Source: Castellaniella sp. MT123 (lineage in GTDB: Bacteria; Pseudomonadota; Gammaproteobacteria; Burkholderiales; Burkholderiaceae_B). Taken from it: a DNA stretch of 64,000 bases. Made by a program: the position numbers and the translations under genes. The notes beneath the pieces are model-generated. The model was not told where the DNA came from and made no database searches. It saw only the letters and a program-made list of their open reading frames with translations. This document shows, piece after piece, positions 35,061-45,324 of the stretch. Numbering within the stretch: position 1 is the first letter of the stretch; each line of letters starts with the position of its first letter. The DNA is taken from NCBI RefSeq assembly GCF_039614765.1, contig NZ_CP154879.1, positions 1,736,001-1,800,000 on the forward strand, read 5' to 3'.

Positions 35061-36563
35061 ATGGAATTTAGCACAACGACGACCGCCGTCCTGCATACCC
35101 TGAAAACTCAGGCCCTGGCGGTCGGCGTCTTTCAGGACGGCATCCTGAGCCCGGCGGCCGATGCCCTGGACCAGGCATCGGGCGGTGCCCTGCGCTCGGT
35201 CATCCAGTCGGAATTCGACGCAGCCCCCGGCAATTGCCTGACCCTGCATGCCCCCGCCGGCATCGCTGCCAGCCGGGTCATTCTACTCGGACTGGGCGCG
35301 CAGGACAGCCTCACATCGGCGATTCTGGCGCGCGCGCACGAAGCCCTGGCGGCCTATTGCGTGCGCGCCGGCGTCAGCACCGCCGTCTCGACGCTATGCG
35401 CCCTGGAATGCGCGGATGCCGACCTGACCGACCGTGCCCGCACGACAGCCCGTCTGGTCAGTGCCGCCATCTACCGTTACGACCAGACCTTCAGCAAGGC
35501 CAAGCCAGCCGTCAAACTGCGCAGCTTCGCGCTGCATCTGTCCCGTGCCCAGGTCGCCAAGGCCAGGACGGGCCTCGACCAAGGCGCCGCCATCGGCGCG
35601 GGCATGAATCTCGCCCGACTGCTGGGCGATCTGCCGCCCAACGTCTGCACCCCGACCTATCTGGGCAAGACAGCCAAGAGCCTGGCCAAGCAGTTCAAGA
35701 CGCTGAAGGCCGAAGTCCTGGATCAGAAGAAGATCGAAGCGCTGAACATGGGGTCATTCCTGTCGGTGGCACGCGGCTCGGCCGAACCGCCCGCCTTCAT
35801 CGTCCTGCGCCACACCCCCAGCCAGGCGGCCGCGCGCAAGGCAGCCCCCATCGTGCTGGTCGGCAAGGGCATTACCTTCGACGCCGGCGGCATTTCCCTG
35901 AAGCCCGGGCCGGGCATGGATGAAATGAAGTTCGACATGTGCGGCGCCGCCAGCGTGCTGGGCACGATGCGCACCGTCGCCGAACTCGACTTGCCGCGCG
36001 AAATTATCGGCATTGTGCCCAGCTGCGAGAATCTCCCCAGCGGCACCGCCAACAAACCGGGCGACATCGTCACCAGCATGTCGGGCCAGACCATCGAAAT
36101 CCTGAACACGGACGCGGAAGGTCGCCTGATCCTGTGCGATGCACTGACCTACGCGGAACGCTTCAAACCGGCCGCCGTGATCGACGTCGCCACGCTGACC
36201 GGCGCCTGCGTCATCGCGCTGGGCCACGTCAACAGCGGGCTGTTCACCCGGGACGACACCCTCGCGGCCGATCTGCTGGCCGCGAGCCGGCAGGCCCAGG
36301 ACCCGGCCTGGCGCATGCCCCTGGACGAGGCCTACCAGGATTTGCTCAAATCGAACTTCGCCGACATGGCCAATATCGGCGGCCGGCCGGCGGGTTCCGT
36401 CACCGCGGCCTGCTTCCTGTCCCGCTTCACCGGCAAATATCCCTGGGCGCACCTGGACATCGCCGGAACCGCCTGGCTGGAAGGCAAACAGAAGAGCGCC
36501 ACCGGCCGCCCCGTCCCGCTGCTGGCGCAGTATCTGCTGGGACAATGCCTGGCGGAACACTGA
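35061..36563 (+). CDS. pepA: Leucyl aminopeptidase PepA
   Basis: A 500-residue M17 metallo-aminopeptidase. The C-terminal domain holds the two-metal site: [16 protein letters not shown] (near residue 267), [12 protein letters not shown] and the hallmark [10 protein letters not shown] (near 348). It forms cytosolic hexamers and, in E. coli, also binds DNA at cer and carAB. The start at 35061 follows AAGGAAAAACG; the frame extends upstream into the lptF promoter without similarity. One base separates its stop from holC. Confidence 0.95.
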   Translation: MEFSTTTTAVLHTLKTQALAVGVFQDGILSPAADALDQASGGALRSVIQSEFDAAPGNCLTLHAPAGIAASRVILLGLGAQDSLTSAILARAHEALAAYCVRAGVSTAVSTLCALECADADLTDRARTTARLVSAAIYRYDQTFSKAKPAVKLRSFALHLSRAQVAKARTGLDQGAAIGAGMNLARLLGDLPPNVCTPTYLGKTAKSLAKQFKTLKAEVLDQKKIEALNMGSFLSVARGSAEPPAFIVLRHTPSQAAARKAAPIVLVGKGITFDAGGISLKPGPGMDEMKFDMCGAASVLGTMRTVAELDLPREIIGIVPSCENLPSGTANKPGDIVTSMSGQTIEILNTDAEGRLILCDALTYAERFKPAAVIDVATLTGACVIALGHVNSGLFTRDDTLAADLLAASRQAQDPAWRMPLDEAYQDLLKSNFADMANIGGRPAGSVTAACFLSRFTGKYPWAHLDIAGTAWLEGKQKSATGRPVPLLAQYLLGQCLAEH

Positions 36564-36564
36564 C

Positions 36565-37008
36565 ATGTCCCGGGTGGATTTCGCCTACGGGGCCACGCAC
36601 CGTCTGCGAGCAGCCTGCCGCACGGCGGCGCGCCACGTGCGAGCGGGGCACCGCCTGCTGGTCTATTGCACCGATCCGCGGCGGCTGCGGCGCTTCGACG
36701 GCCTGCTGTGGGACTTCGATCCGGTCAGCTTCATCCCGCATGCGTTGGTCGACGACCCGCTGGCCGACCAGGCGGACGTGGTGCTGATCCCGGATACCAC
36801 CGCCCTGGCCGCCATCACCTCGACCGGCTGGCTGCTCAATCTGGATCTGGATTGCCCCCCTGGGGCGGAGCGCTTCGAGCGCATCCTGGAGATCGTATCA
36901 GGGCACGACGCCGATCTGCAGGCCGCGCGCACCCGCTGGGCAGCTTATCAGCAGGCCGGGCACGAAGTCCGGGGGCATCGGCTGACGCCGGGAACCCTGA
37001 AGCCCTGA
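36565..37008 (+). CDS. holC: DNA polymerase III chi subunit HolC
   Basis: A 147-residue HolC protein: RVDFAYGATHRLRAACRTA at the start, VYCTDPRRLRRFDGLLWDFDPVSF-type core, then DVVLIPDT and LLNLDLDCPPGAERFERILEIV. Chi links the clamp loader to single-strand-binding protein. Its position one base after pepA is common in Gram-negatives, where holC follows pepA and precedes valS; here a membrane protein gene follows instead. Confidence 0.93.
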   Translation: MSRVDFAYGATHRLRAACRTAARHVRAGHRLLVYCTDPRRLRRFDGLLWDFDPVSFIPHALVDDPLADQADVVLIPDTTALAAITSTGWLLNLDLDCPPGAERFERILEIVSGHDADLQAARTRWAAYQQAGHEVRGHRLTPGTLKP

Positions 37009-37118
37009 ACCGGTCCAACAGGTGTCGCGATGGACGATATCGTTCAGCTTATTGTAAGATTGTAGTATCCACGATCCCGCATTCACGGGTCGATTCGATA
37101 AAAGGCAGGAAAAATACC

Positions 37119-37820
37119 ATGTCCGATTTTCGCCAAACACTACCCCGGTCCGGCACCTACGACGTGTCGGCCGTCGCACGCAACCGCGTGCTGCGCAACA
37201 CCTACTGGCTGCTGGCCCTGTCCCTGATCCCCACCGTGCTGGGGGCGGCCGTCGGCCTGCATTCCGGCATCAACAGCATCATGGCGACCAGCCCCGGCGT
37301 CAGCACCGTGGTGTTCCTGGTCGGCGCCTTTGGCCTCATGTTCATGATCGAACGCAACAAGAACTCCTCGCTGGGTGTCGCCCTGCTGCTGGGTTTCACG
37401 TTCTTCATGGGCATCATGCTGTCGCGCATGCTGGGCTTCGTGCTAGGCATGGGCAACGGCACCCAGCTCATCATGCTGGCCTTCGGTGGCACTGCCGCCG
37501 TCTTTGGTACGATGGCGACCGTCGCCACGACCACGAAACGCGATTTCACCCACCTGCAGAAATTTCTGTTCGTGGGCGTGGTGCTGCTGCTGGTCGCCAT
37601 GGTGGCGAACATCTTTCTGCAGATCCCGGCCCTGATGCTGACCCTGTCGGTGCTGGCCATCGGCATCTTTTCCGCCTTTCTGCTGGTCGACCTACAGCGC
37701 GTGGTTCAGGGTGGCGAAACCAACTACGTCACAGCCACGCTGGCGGTCTATCTGGATCTGTACAACATCTTCACCAATCTGCTGATGCTGCTGGGCATCT
37801 TGGGCGGCAACCGGGACTAG
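37119..37820 (+). CDS. Bax-inhibitor-1/YccA family membrane protein
   Basis: A 233-residue protein with seven hydrophobic segments after a soluble N-terminus (RSGTYDVSAVARNRVLRNTYW). The last segments carry the family's Asp-rich end (FLLVDLQRVVQGGETNYVTATLAVYLDLYNIF). YccA in E. coli binds and inhibits FtsH. The start at 37119 has AGGCAGGA upstream; the long open frame from 36666 is a holC shadow. It ends 8 bp from the convergent rarD gene. Confidence 0.9.
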   Translation: MSDFRQTLPRSGTYDVSAVARNRVLRNTYWLLALSLIPTVLGAAVGLHSGINSIMATSPGVSTVVFLVGAFGLMFMIERNKNSSLGVALLLGFTFFMGIMLSRMLGFVLGMGNGTQLIMLAFGGTAAVFGTMATVATTTKRDFTHLQKFLFVGVVLLLVAMVANIFLQIPALMLTLSVLAIGIFSAFLLVDLQRVVQGGETNYVTATLAVYLDLYNIFTNLLMLLGILGGNRD

Positions 37821-37828
37821 TGCCCCGT

Positions 37829-38740
37829 TCAGGCCCGCTCGCCGGGCCGCGACGCCGGATGGCGGGCCTCGGCCCGCCATTTTTGCAGGCCTTCGAAAGC
37901 CACCAGCGCGACCGCCAGCCAGATGGGGCCGTACGTCAGCCACTGCGCCGGGGTGACCGGCTCTCCCATCAACAGGAAGGCAACCCAGAACAACAGCACC
38001 GGCTCGGCATAGCTCAGCAGCCCGAACAGGGTCATGGGCAGTTGCCGGGCAGCCGCCAGATACATCGACAAGGAAACAGCGCTCAGCAGTCCCAGCAACG
38101 GCACCTGCAGCAGCAGGCGCGGATGCGCCATAAAAATGCGCGCGGCCTCGGTGGCCTGCGACTGCAGGATCAGGATCGCGGCCGGCAGCAGAAACAGCAT
38201 ATCGAACCACAGGCTGCTCAGGGCATCGACCCGCAGACGCCGGCGCAGCATGAAATACGGCGGGTAGCCCAGCGCCACCAGCAGCGTCGCCCACGACACC
38301 GTGCCCAGGCGCCACCATTCGTGCCCTACCCCGAGCAGTGCGAAACCCACCGCCCAGGACTGCCAGCGGCTGAGGCGTTCGCCATAAAGCACCCGGCCCG
38401 CCAGCACCATCACCAGCGGCAACAGGAAATAGCCCATCGAAACATCCAGCGCATAGCCATGCAGGGGAGCCCAGACGAACAGCCACAGCTGCACGCCCAG
38501 CAACGCGGAACACAGCAACATGGCGGCAAGGAACCGGCCATGCATGAATCGCCGCGTGGTTTCACGCAGATTGCCCCAGCCTCGCGCCCGCTGCACAACC
38601 AGCGCCATCATCGGCAGACCCATCAGGATCCGCCACGCGAAGACGATGTCGCCGTCAAACGGCTGCATCAGCGTCGCATAGAAGTACATGGCGGCAAACA
38701 GCGCCGAGGATGCGACAGACAGGACGATGCCTTGCTTCAT
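37829..38740 (-). CDS. rarD: EamA/RarD-type permease
   Basis: A 303-residue transporter with ten predicted membrane segments in two EamA repeats. It starts MKQGIVLSVASSALFAAMYFY and has FDGDIVFAWRILMGLPMM, typical of RarD. These proteins export metabolites of unknown identity. It follows recO with 21 bp between, where relatives usually have pdxJ. The substrate is unknown. Confidence 0.85.
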   Translation of the reverse strand: MKQGIVLSVASSALFAAMYFYATLMQPFDGDIVFAWRILMGLPMMALVVQRARGWGNLRETTRRFMHGRFLAAMLLCSALLGVQLWLFVWAPLHGYALDVSMGYFLLPLVMVLAGRVLYGERLSRWQSWAVGFALLGVGHEWWRLGTVSWATLLVALGYPPYFMLRRRLRVDALSSLWFDMLFLLPAAILILQSQATEAARIFMAHPRLLLQVPLLGLLSAVSLSMYLAAARQLPMTLFGLLSYAEPVLLFWVAFLLMGEPVTPAQWLTYGPIWLAVALVAFEGLQKWRAEARHPASRPGERA

Positions 38741-38761
38741 GAGGGCCGGCGCGAGAAAGGT

Positions 38762-39352
38762 TCAGTACCGCTGCAGATCCAGCAGGACCTGACGGGTGCG
38801 CAGCGGGGTGTCCAGCAGCTGGTCCAGGCGTTCCCGCAACGCCTGTCTGAGGGCGGGTTCGGCTGCCGCGTCATCGAAATCGGGCGGTGGAACATCCAGC
38901 CCGTAACCCGCCTGCTCCAGCAACAGCCACTCGAAGCGGCGCAAAGCGGGCGCATGCGAACGGGCCTGCGGATCCACCAGCGCGTCCAACGCCCTTTCAT
39001 AGGCATCGTAAACCCCTGGATGCGGGTCCTCCCGGGGCATCAGGCGCAGGATCAGTTCGTTCAGGTACCAGGCGGACATCATGGCGCGGCCAGTCAGCAG
39101 GCGTACGGGACCGGATTCCGCCCGCACGAGGGTATGGATTTCCGCCGCTCCCGACCAGGACAGCCAAAGCGGCTGGAAGGCAACAAGGACCGGGCGCAGA
39201 ACCGAATAGGGCCGTTTTGCGCCCTTGGCCACCAGGGCCACGCTGCCCTGGTCGCGCGCGAAACACTGGACGATCAGGGATGTTTCCCGCCACGGGCTGG
39301 CGTGCAGGACGTAGGCGCGCGCATCCTGGATGCGCTGGCCCCGTCTACTCAT
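38762..39352 (-). CDS. recO: DNA repair protein RecO, short form
   Basis: A 196-residue RecO. The N-terminal OB domain reads RIQDARAYVLHASPWRETS, then GSVALVAKGAKRPYS and LRPVLVAFQPLWLSWSG. It is about 45 residues shorter than E. coli RecO (242). The central part after AGYGLDVPPPDFDD runs straight into the final LDTPLRTRQVLLDLQRY, so a middle segment of the C-terminal domain is missing. RecO loads RecA with RecR. It overlaps era by eight bases in the conserved rnc-era-recO order, and both ends look intact, so I regard it as functional. Confidence 0.88.
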   Translation of the reverse strand: MSRRGQRIQDARAYVLHASPWRETSLIVQCFARDQGSVALVAKGAKRPYSVLRPVLVAFQPLWLSWSGAAEIHTLVRAESGPVRLLTGRAMMSAWYLNELILRLMPREDPHPGVYDAYERALDALVDPQARSHAPALRRFEWLLLEQAGYGLDVPPPDFDDAAAEPALRQALRERLDQLLDTPLRTRQVLLDLQRY

Positions 39353-40232
39353 ACCCCAGTTCCCGGAGGGTGGCTTCGCGCGCCGACCAGCCCTTGCGGA
39401 CCTTGATGTAGACGTCCAGGAAAACAGGTTTTTCCAGCAGCTTCACCATGTCCTGGCGCGCCTCGGTGGCGATCCGTTTCATGTGCTGGCCCCCCGCTCC
39501 CAGGAGGATGGGGCGATGGCTCTCGCGTTCGATGACGATGCAGGCGGCGATCCGCACACCGGCTTCGTTTTCTTCCCATTGCTCGATGACGACTGTGCAG
39601 CCATAGGGCAGCTCGTCGCCGACCAGACGGAAGATCTTTTCCCGGATCAGCTCGGACACCAGGAAGCGCACCGGGCGATCGGTCAGGGACTCCGCCTCAA
39701 AGAGGTGTTCGCCTTCGGGCAAATATTGGGCGATTTCCCCGATCAGGACATCGAGCTGCGTCCCGCGCGCGGCGCTGACCGGCACCACGGCCGCATAGGA
39801 AAATTCCTGCGTCAGACGTGTCACGTAGGCGAACAGGGCGTTTTTGTCCTTCAGCGTGTCGATCTTGTTGACCACCAGGACGACGGGGCGCTGCGTCGGC
39901 AGCAGCGGCACCACGGCGGCGTCGCCCGCCGACCATTTCCCGGCCTCGACGACGTGGACCACCACGTCGACCTCCGCCAGCGCCTGGGTGACGACCCGGT
40001 TCATCATGCGGTTCATGGCGCCGCCATGCCGCGTCTGAAAGCCGGGCGTATCGACGAAGACGAACTGGTCCGCATCGCGGGTCAGGACGCCGTGGATGCG
40101 ATGACGGGTGGTCTGCGCCTTGCGCGAAACGATGGAGAGTTTGGCGCCGATCAGGGCGTTGCTGAGCGTCGACTTGCCGACGTTCGGCCGCCCCACGAGG
40201 GCTACGAAACCGCAACGGCTGGGTGTGCTCAT
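39345..40232 (-). CDS. era: GTPase Era
   Basis: A 295-residue GTPase. G1 is [14 protein letters not shown] (about residue 14), G3 [14 protein letters not shown]4 VNKIDTL, and the C-terminal KH domain has [18 protein letters not shown]. Era binds the 3' end of 16S rRNA and helps 30S maturation. Its start overlaps the rnc stop (ATGA, 40229-40232). Confidence 0.97.
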   Translation of the reverse strand: MSTPSRCGFVALVGRPNVGKSTLSNALIGAKLSIVSRKAQTTRHRIHGVLTRDADQFVFVDTPGFQTRHGGAMNRMMNRVVTQALAEVDVVVHVVEAGKWSAGDAAVVPLLPTQRPVVLVVNKIDTLKDKNALFAYVTRLTQEFSYAAVVPVSAARGTQLDVLIGEIAQYLPEGEHLFEAESLTDRPVRFLVSELIREKIFRLVGDELPYGCTVVIEQWEENEAGVRIAACIVIERESHRPILLGAGGQHMKRIATEARQDMVKLLEKPVFLDVYIKVRKGWSAREATLRELGYE

Positions 40233-40987
40233 TTTTTCTCCTGGGGGACTGCGACGGGCAGCGACAACTGGGCTGGCTTATGGTGACGCCGCGACGAGCG
40301 GCGCGCCGGACCCAGCGCCTCGATGGCCGCGATGACCTGTCGGGCCGCGGCCTGCTCGGCGGCCCGCCGGCTGCTGCCGGAAGCCTGGATGCGGATGTCG
40401 AGCTGCGCGGCCTCGCAGAGCACGTCGAAGGTCTGATCATGCGCGGCACCGTGGGTGGAGACGACTTCGTAGCGTGGCAGGCCCAGCCCCCGCCCCTGCA
40501 TGATTTCCTGCAGCAGAGTTTTTGGATCCTTGCCGAAGGTGCGCACGTCGATCTGGGACAGGATCGGGCGATAGAGACGCTCGATCACGCGGCTGACCTG
40601 CGGATAACCACCATCCAGATACAGGGCGCCGAAGATGGCCTCCAGCGCGTCGGCCAGGATCGACGGCCGGCGGAATCCGCCGCTCTTGAGTTCGCCCTCG
40701 CCCAACCGCAGATAGGTGGACAGGGATAGTTTCTGGGCGATGTCGGCCAGGGCGGCCTGCTTGACCAGGTTGGCCCGCACACGCGACAAGTCGCCTTCGT
40801 CCATCTCGGCGTGCTCGGTGAACAGCAGCGTGGAGACGACGAAATTCAGCACCGAATCACCCAGGAATTCCAGCCGTTCGTTGTGCGGCATGCCGTGGCT
40901 GCGATGCGTCAGCGCCTGCTCCAGCAGGTGCTGATCCTGGTAATGGTAATCCAGGGCGGCTTGTAGCGTATCGAGCCCGGCCATCAT
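40229..40987 (-). CDS. rnc: Ribonuclease III
   Basis: A 252-residue RNase III. The catalytic signature [16 protein letters not shown] lies at about residues 40-55, with [16 protein letters not shown] downstream supplying the second acidic pair. The dsRNA-binding domain follows ([14 protein letters not shown] to [15 protein letters not shown]). A basic tail extends past the domain. It processes rRNA precursors and other duplex RNAs. ATGA overlaps link it to lepB and era. Confidence 0.97.
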   Translation of the reverse strand: MMAGLDTLQAALDYHYQDQHLLEQALTHRSHGMPHNERLEFLGDSVLNFVVSTLLFTEHAEMDEGDLSRVRANLVKQAALADIAQKLSLSTYLRLGEGELKSGGFRRPSILADALEAIFGALYLDGGYPQVSRVIERLYRPILSQIDVRTFGKDPKTLLQEIMQGRGLGLPRYEVVSTHGAAHDQTFDVLCEAAQLDIRIQASGSSRRAAEQAAARQVIAAIEALGPARRSSRRHHKPAQLSLPVAVPQEKK

Positions 40988-41871
40988 TCAAACCCGCCGA
41001 TCCGGCTGGGCGAACTGAAATTCATCCAGATGAAGAAAGCCCGCCCGACGATGTTGCGATCCGGCACGAAGCCCCAGTAGCGGCTGTCCAGGCTGTTGTC
41101 ACGGTTGTCGCCCATCATGAAGTAGTGATTGGCCGGCACGGTGCAGCGCACCCCATCGCTCAGGTACGTGCAATCCTGGAAGTCGGGGAACCGCGTAATG
41201 GGCATGAAATCCTGGGACACGTTCGCGTTCAGCAGGACGCGGTGCGACACGTCACCCAACTGTTCGCGGTACTGGCCCACGTAGGCTGCCCGGTCGGGCT
41301 CGTAATAATCGCCATCGCGTTCCCGGGGCACCGGCTTGCCGTTGATGGACAGGGTCTTGCCGCGGTATTCGACCACGTCGCCCGGCACACCCACCACCCG
41401 CTTGATGTAATCCACGGTGGGGTCCACGGGGTAGCGGAACACGACCACATCACCGCGGTGCGGCGACCCGAGGTCGATGATCTTGCGATCGATCACGGGT
41501 AGACGGATGCCGTACTGGAACTTGTTCACCAGAATCAGATCGCCGTTTTCCAGGGTGGGCAGCATGGAGCCGGAGGGAATCCGGAAGGGTTCGACCACGA
41601 AAGACCGCAGCACGAACACGAACAGGATGACCGGAAAGAAGCTGACGCAGTATTCCACCCACCAGGGGGCGCGGTTGGCGCGTTCGTATGCCTGTTCGCA
41701 TTCGGTGCGCAGGGCGTCGGGATCCAGGCCGGCCGCATTGTTGCGGCAGGCGTGCTCGGCCGCCTGCGCGCGCGCGCGCCGCCTCCCCCGCAGCAGGAAG
41801 CGGTCCAGCAACCAGACCAGCCCCGTGATGACCAGGGCAATAAACAGCAACAGCGCGAAATCCCAGCTCAT
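40984..41871 (-). CDS. lepB: Signal peptidase I
   Basis: A 295-residue type I signal peptidase with two N-terminal membrane helices. Catalytic Ser102 lies in [10 protein letters not shown] and Lys157 in [11 protein letters not shown]; the [14 protein letters not shown] box is also present. It cuts Sec and Tat signal peptides on the periplasmic side. I chose the ATG at 41871 (AAGG seven bases upstream) over a TTG two codons earlier. Confidence 0.96.
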   Translation of the reverse strand: MSWDFALLLFIALVITGLVWLLDRFLLRGRRRARAQAAEHACRNNAAGLDPDALRTECEQAYERANRAPWWVEYCVSFFPVILFVFVLRSFVVEPFRIPSGSMLPTLENGDLILVNKFQYGIRLPVIDRKIIDLGSPHRGDVVVFRYPVDPTVDYIKRVVGVPGDVVEYRGKTLSINGKPVPRERDGDYYEPDRAAYVGQYREQLGDVSHRVLLNANVSQDFMPITRFPDFQDCTYLSDGVRCTVPANHYFMMGDNRDNSLDSRYWGFVPDRNIVGRAFFIWMNFSSPSRIGGFE

Positions 41872-41880
41872 CGGCAATCC

Positions 41881-43674
41881 TTATTTGTCCTCGACCTGCA
41901 GGACAGCCAGAAAGGCCTCCTGCGGGATTTCCACGTTGCCGACCTGTTTCATGCGTTTCTTGCCGGCCTTCTGTTTTTCAAGCAGTTTTTTCTTGCGTGT
42001 GATGTCGCCGCCATAACATTTGGCCAGTACGTTCTTGCGCATCGCCTTGACGTTCTCGCGGGCAACGACCTCGGCGCCGATGGCCGCCTGGATGGCGATA
42101 TCGAACATCTGGCGCGGAATCAGCCCGCGCATGCGCGTCACCACGTCCCGGCCCCGATGCCGCGCATTGGCGCGGTGCACGATCATGGACAGGGCATCGA
42201 CCTTGTCGCCGTTGATGAGCAGATCGACACGGACCACGTCGGCGACACGGTATTCCTTGAACTCGTAGTCCATGGACGCATAGCCGCGCGACACGGATTT
42301 CAGCCGGTCGAAGAAGTCCAGCACGATCTCCGCCAGCGGGATCTCGTAGCTGAGATGCACCTGACGGCCGTGGTAGCTCATGTTGAGCTGCACCCCGCGT
42401 TTCGATGTGCACAGCGACATCACGGGCCCGACGTATTCCTGCGGCATGAACAGCGTGACGTTCATGATCGGCTCACGGATTTCCTGGATATGGCCGACTT
42501 CCGGCATGCGGGCCGGACTGTCCACCATCAGCAGGGTGCCGTCCCGATGCAGAACCTCGTAGACCACCGACGGCGCGGTGGTGATGATGTCCATGTCGAA
42601 TTCGCGCTCGAGCCGTTCCTGGACGATGTCCATGTGCAGCAGACCCAGGAACCCGCAGCGAAAGCCAAAACCCAGCGCCTGGGAGACTTCCGGTTCGAAC
42701 ATCAGGGACGAATCATTGAGCTTGAGTTTTTCCAGCGAATCGCGCAGCTGATCATATTCGCTGGACTCGACGGGATAGACACCGGCGAAGACCTGAGGCT
42801 TGACTTCTTTGAAGCCGGGCAGCGCCCCCGCGGCGGGTTTGTTGGCCAGCGTGACGGTGTCGCCGACCTTGGCGTGTTCGAGTTCCTTGATGCCGGCGAT
42901 GACGAAGCCGACTTCTCCGGCGGACAGCACGTCGCGCGGCTGGGACTTGGGGGTGAAGACCCCCAGCTGTTCGCACAGGTGCGTGGCGCCGGTCGCCATC
43001 AGCAGGATTTTGTCCTTGGGCCGCAGCGTGCCATTGACGATGCGCACCAGCATCACCACGCCGACATAATTGTCGAACCAGGAATCGATGATCAGGGCCT
43101 GCAGAGGCGCCTGCGGGTCGCCCTGGGGGGGCGGCACGCGGGCGACGACGGCCTCGAGGATCTCGTCGATCCCCAGGCCGGTCTTGGCGCTGGCCTGGAT
43201 GGCGTCGGTGGCGTCGATGCCGATGACGTCCTCGATCTCGGCCGCCGCCGCATCCGGGTCGGCGGAGGGCAGGTCCATCTTGTTCAGGACCGGCACGACC
43301 TCGACGCCGAGTTCGATCGCGGTGTAGCAGTTCGCCACCGTCTGGGCCTCGACGCCCTGGGTCGCATCGACCACCAGCAAGGCGCCTTCGCAAGCCGACA
43401 GGGAGCGGCTGACCTCGTAGGAGAAGTCCACGTGGCCCGGTGTGTCGATCAGGTTCAACGCGTAGACGCGGCCATCGGCCGCCACATACCGCAGCGCCGC
43501 CGTCTGCGCCTTGATGGTGATGCCCCGCTCGCGCTCGATGTCCATGGAATCGAGCACCTGGGCGGCCATTTCGCGATCCTGCAGCCCTCCACAGCGCTGG
43601 ATCAGACGGTCGGCGAGGGTCGATTTGCCATGATCGATGTGCGCAATGATGGAAAAGTTGCGGATATGGTCCAT
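41881..43674 (-). CDS. lepA: Elongation factor 4 (LepA)
   Basis: A 597-residue translational GTPase. G1 is [11 protein letters not shown] at residues 8-18, G3 DTPGHVDF, G4 NKMDLP, and the LepA-specific C-terminal domain ends in [20 protein letters not shown]-type sequence. LepA back-translocates or remodels stalled ribosomes. The start at 43674 is the conserved [16 protein letters not shown]. It precedes lepB by nine bases. Confidence 0.97.
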   Translation of the reverse strand: MDHIRNFSIIAHIDHGKSTLADRLIQRCGGLQDREMAAQVLDSMDIERERGITIKAQTAALRYVAADGRVYALNLIDTPGHVDFSYEVSRSLSACEGALLVVDATQGVEAQTVANCYTAIELGVEVVPVLNKMDLPSADPDAAAAEIEDVIGIDATDAIQASAKTGLGIDEILEAVVARVPPPQGDPQAPLQALIIDSWFDNYVGVVMLVRIVNGTLRPKDKILLMATGATHLCEQLGVFTPKSQPRDVLSAGEVGFVIAGIKELEHAKVGDTVTLANKPAAGALPGFKEVKPQVFAGVYPVESSEYDQLRDSLEKLKLNDSSLMFEPEVSQALGFGFRCGFLGLLHMDIVQERLEREFDMDIITTAPSVVYEVLHRDGTLLMVDSPARMPEVGHIQEIREPIMNVTLFMPQEYVGPVMSLCTSKRGVQLNMSYHGRQVHLSYEIPLAEIVLDFFDRLKSVSRGYASMDYEFKEYRVADVVRVDLLINGDKVDALSMIVHRANARHRGRDVVTRMRGLIPRQMFDIAIQAAIGAEVVARENVKAMRKNVLAKCYGGDITRKKKLLEKQKAGKKRMKQVGNVEIPQEAFLAVLQVEDK

Positions 43675-43742
43675 AGACGGAAAGCAGGAATCGGGAGAAT
43701 CGGAAGGCCCGGGGAACGAGAAATCCCCTGCCCGCAAGTCAA

Positions 43743-43770
43743 AGAGGGGACGCCGCAGGGCGCCCCCTCT
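43743..43770 (-). other. Stable hairpin between mucD and lepA
   Basis: AGAGGGG (43743-43749) pairs with CCCCTCT (43764-43770), with CGCC/GGCG pairing inside. On the minus strand only TTTGACTT follows, so it is not a classic intrinsic terminator. It could be a weak terminator or a processing site separating the sigma-E genes from lepA. Confidence 0.4.
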
Positions 43771-43808
43771 CGTTCAGCTGGTATTTTAGCTTTTTCCCGC
43801 CGGGGGGA

Positions 43809-45296
43809 TCACTGGAGCTTCACGATCACCCACTGGGACTGTTGATCCCGGCTGACCAGCAACACGACCGGGTGGGACTTGTCCAGACCCTTGACGACCT
43901 TTTCGTACTGCTGGGGGCTGGTGATGTCGGTCTCGTTGATCCGCAGGATGAGGTCGCCCGCCTCGATGCCGGAATCCGCCGCGGGGCTCTGGGACTGGAC
44001 CACGACCACACCCTGATTCGTGCCGGAATCCGCCGGCAGCGCCTTGACGCTCAGGCCCAGGCGGTCGACCCCGGTCTGGGACGGCCGTTCCTGGTTTTGC
44101 GGGTTGGCGACCTTTTGATCGAGTTCGGCGACTTTGGCCTTCAGGTCAAGAGTCTTGCCCTTGCGCCAGACCTGGAGAGTGGCTTCAGTACCCGGCCGGG
44201 TCGCACCCACCAGACGCGGCAGATCGGTCATGTGTACGATCTTCTGGCCATTGAATCCCGTGATCACGTCACCGGCATGGACCCCGGCTTTGGCGGCCGG
44301 ACCATCGGGTTCCACGCTGCTGACCAGCGCGCCGTGGGCGGTGCCCAGACCCAGCGCCTTGGCGACATCATCCTGGACTTCGGTGATCTGCACGCCAATG
44401 CGCCCACGGGTGACCTTGCCGTGCGCCTTGAGTTGATCGACCACACGCATGACCTCGTCGATCGGAATGGCCAAGGAGATCCCCATGAAACCGCCACTGC
44501 GTGAAATGATCTGGGAATTGATCCCCACGACCTGTCCCTGCAGATTGATCAGCGGGCCACCGGAATTGCCCGGATTGACCGCCACATCGGTCTGGATGAA
44601 GGGCAGATAATCACCCGTGTCGCGGTTGATGGCGCTGACGATGCCGGCCGTCACGGTCGAATCCAGACCAAAGGGCGAACCGATCGCCAGGACCCACTGG
44701 CCTTTCTTCAGTTTGTCGGAATCGCCGATGGGCAGGGGTTTGAGGTCCTTGGCATCGATCTTCAGCAGGGCGATGTCGGTACGCGCATCCGTCCCGATGA
44801 CCTTGGCCTTGTATTCCTTGCCGCTGGTCATGGTGACGAAAATGCCGTTGGAATTGTCCACCACGTGATTGTTGGTCAGGACATAACCATCGCTGGAGAG
44901 GATGAAGCCGGAACCGATGCCGCGCGGCACCGTGCGTTCCTTGGGGGTCGGCTGATTGGGCTGGCCGTGGGGTTTCTGCTGCTGCGGGCCGAACCCCGGC
45001 GGCATGAAGTCGGGGCCGAAGAACCAGCGGAACAGATCGGAGGGATCGCCGTTACCCCCGGGCCCCACCGGAGAACGCCGTACCGGGACGGCCTCTGTCG
45101 TGCGGATGTTGACGACCGACCCTTCGGTTTCCGCCACCACCTGGGTGAAATCGGGCAATGCCACCTTGGGCGCGGGCGCGGTCGGTGTCTCGGCCCAGGC
45201 CACGCCCATGGGCAGCGTCGCCGCCAGCAGCAGGCCGGCAGCCGCACCCGCCATCATCCGCTTGACGCCGTCAGCACTCGGCAAATTGAAAGCCAT
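43809..45296 (-). CDS. mucD: Periplasmic Do-family serine protease (MucD/DegQ)
   Basis: A 495-residue HtrA protease with a signal peptide (AAAGLLLAATLPMGVAWA) and two PDZ domains. The catalytic triad is His144 (LTNNHVVD), Asp174 (RTDIALLKID) and Ser245 (NPGNSGGPLI). A Pro/Gln/Gly-rich loop lies near residues 95-125. It degrades misfolded envelope proteins and sits in the sigma-E operon after rseB, as mucD does in Pseudomonas and Bordetella. The start at 45296 follows AAGGAG. Confidence 0.93.
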   Translation of the reverse strand: MAFNLPSADGVKRMMAGAAAGLLLAATLPMGVAWAETPTAPAPKVALPDFTQVVAETEGSVVNIRTTEAVPVRRSPVGPGGNGDPSDLFRWFFGPDFMPPGFGPQQQKPHGQPNQPTPKERTVPRGIGSGFILSSDGYVLTNNHVVDNSNGIFVTMTSGKEYKAKVIGTDARTDIALLKIDAKDLKPLPIGDSDKLKKGQWVLAIGSPFGLDSTVTAGIVSAINRDTGDYLPFIQTDVAVNPGNSGGPLINLQGQVVGINSQIISRSGGFMGISLAIPIDEVMRVVDQLKAHGKVTRGRIGVQITEVQDDVAKALGLGTAHGALVSSVEPDGPAAKAGVHAGDVITGFNGQKIVHMTDLPRLVGATRPGTEATLQVWRKGKTLDLKAKVAELDQKVANPQNQERPSQTGVDRLGLSVKALPADSGTNQGVVVVQSQSPAADSGIEAGDLILRINETDITSPQQYEKVVKGLDKSHPVVLLVSRDQQSQWVIVKLQ

Positions 45297-45324
45297 GAAA
45301 TTCTCCTTGGAGGAAGAGCGATGT

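Noticed and set aside
38762-39352. recO as a pseudogene
   Set aside because: Although short, it has one intact frame, conserved N- and C-terminal ends and correct operon position, so a functional short form is likelier.
41752-43845. 697-codon plus-strand frame opposite lepA
   Set aside because: Antisense shadow of LepA, which is complete and conserved.
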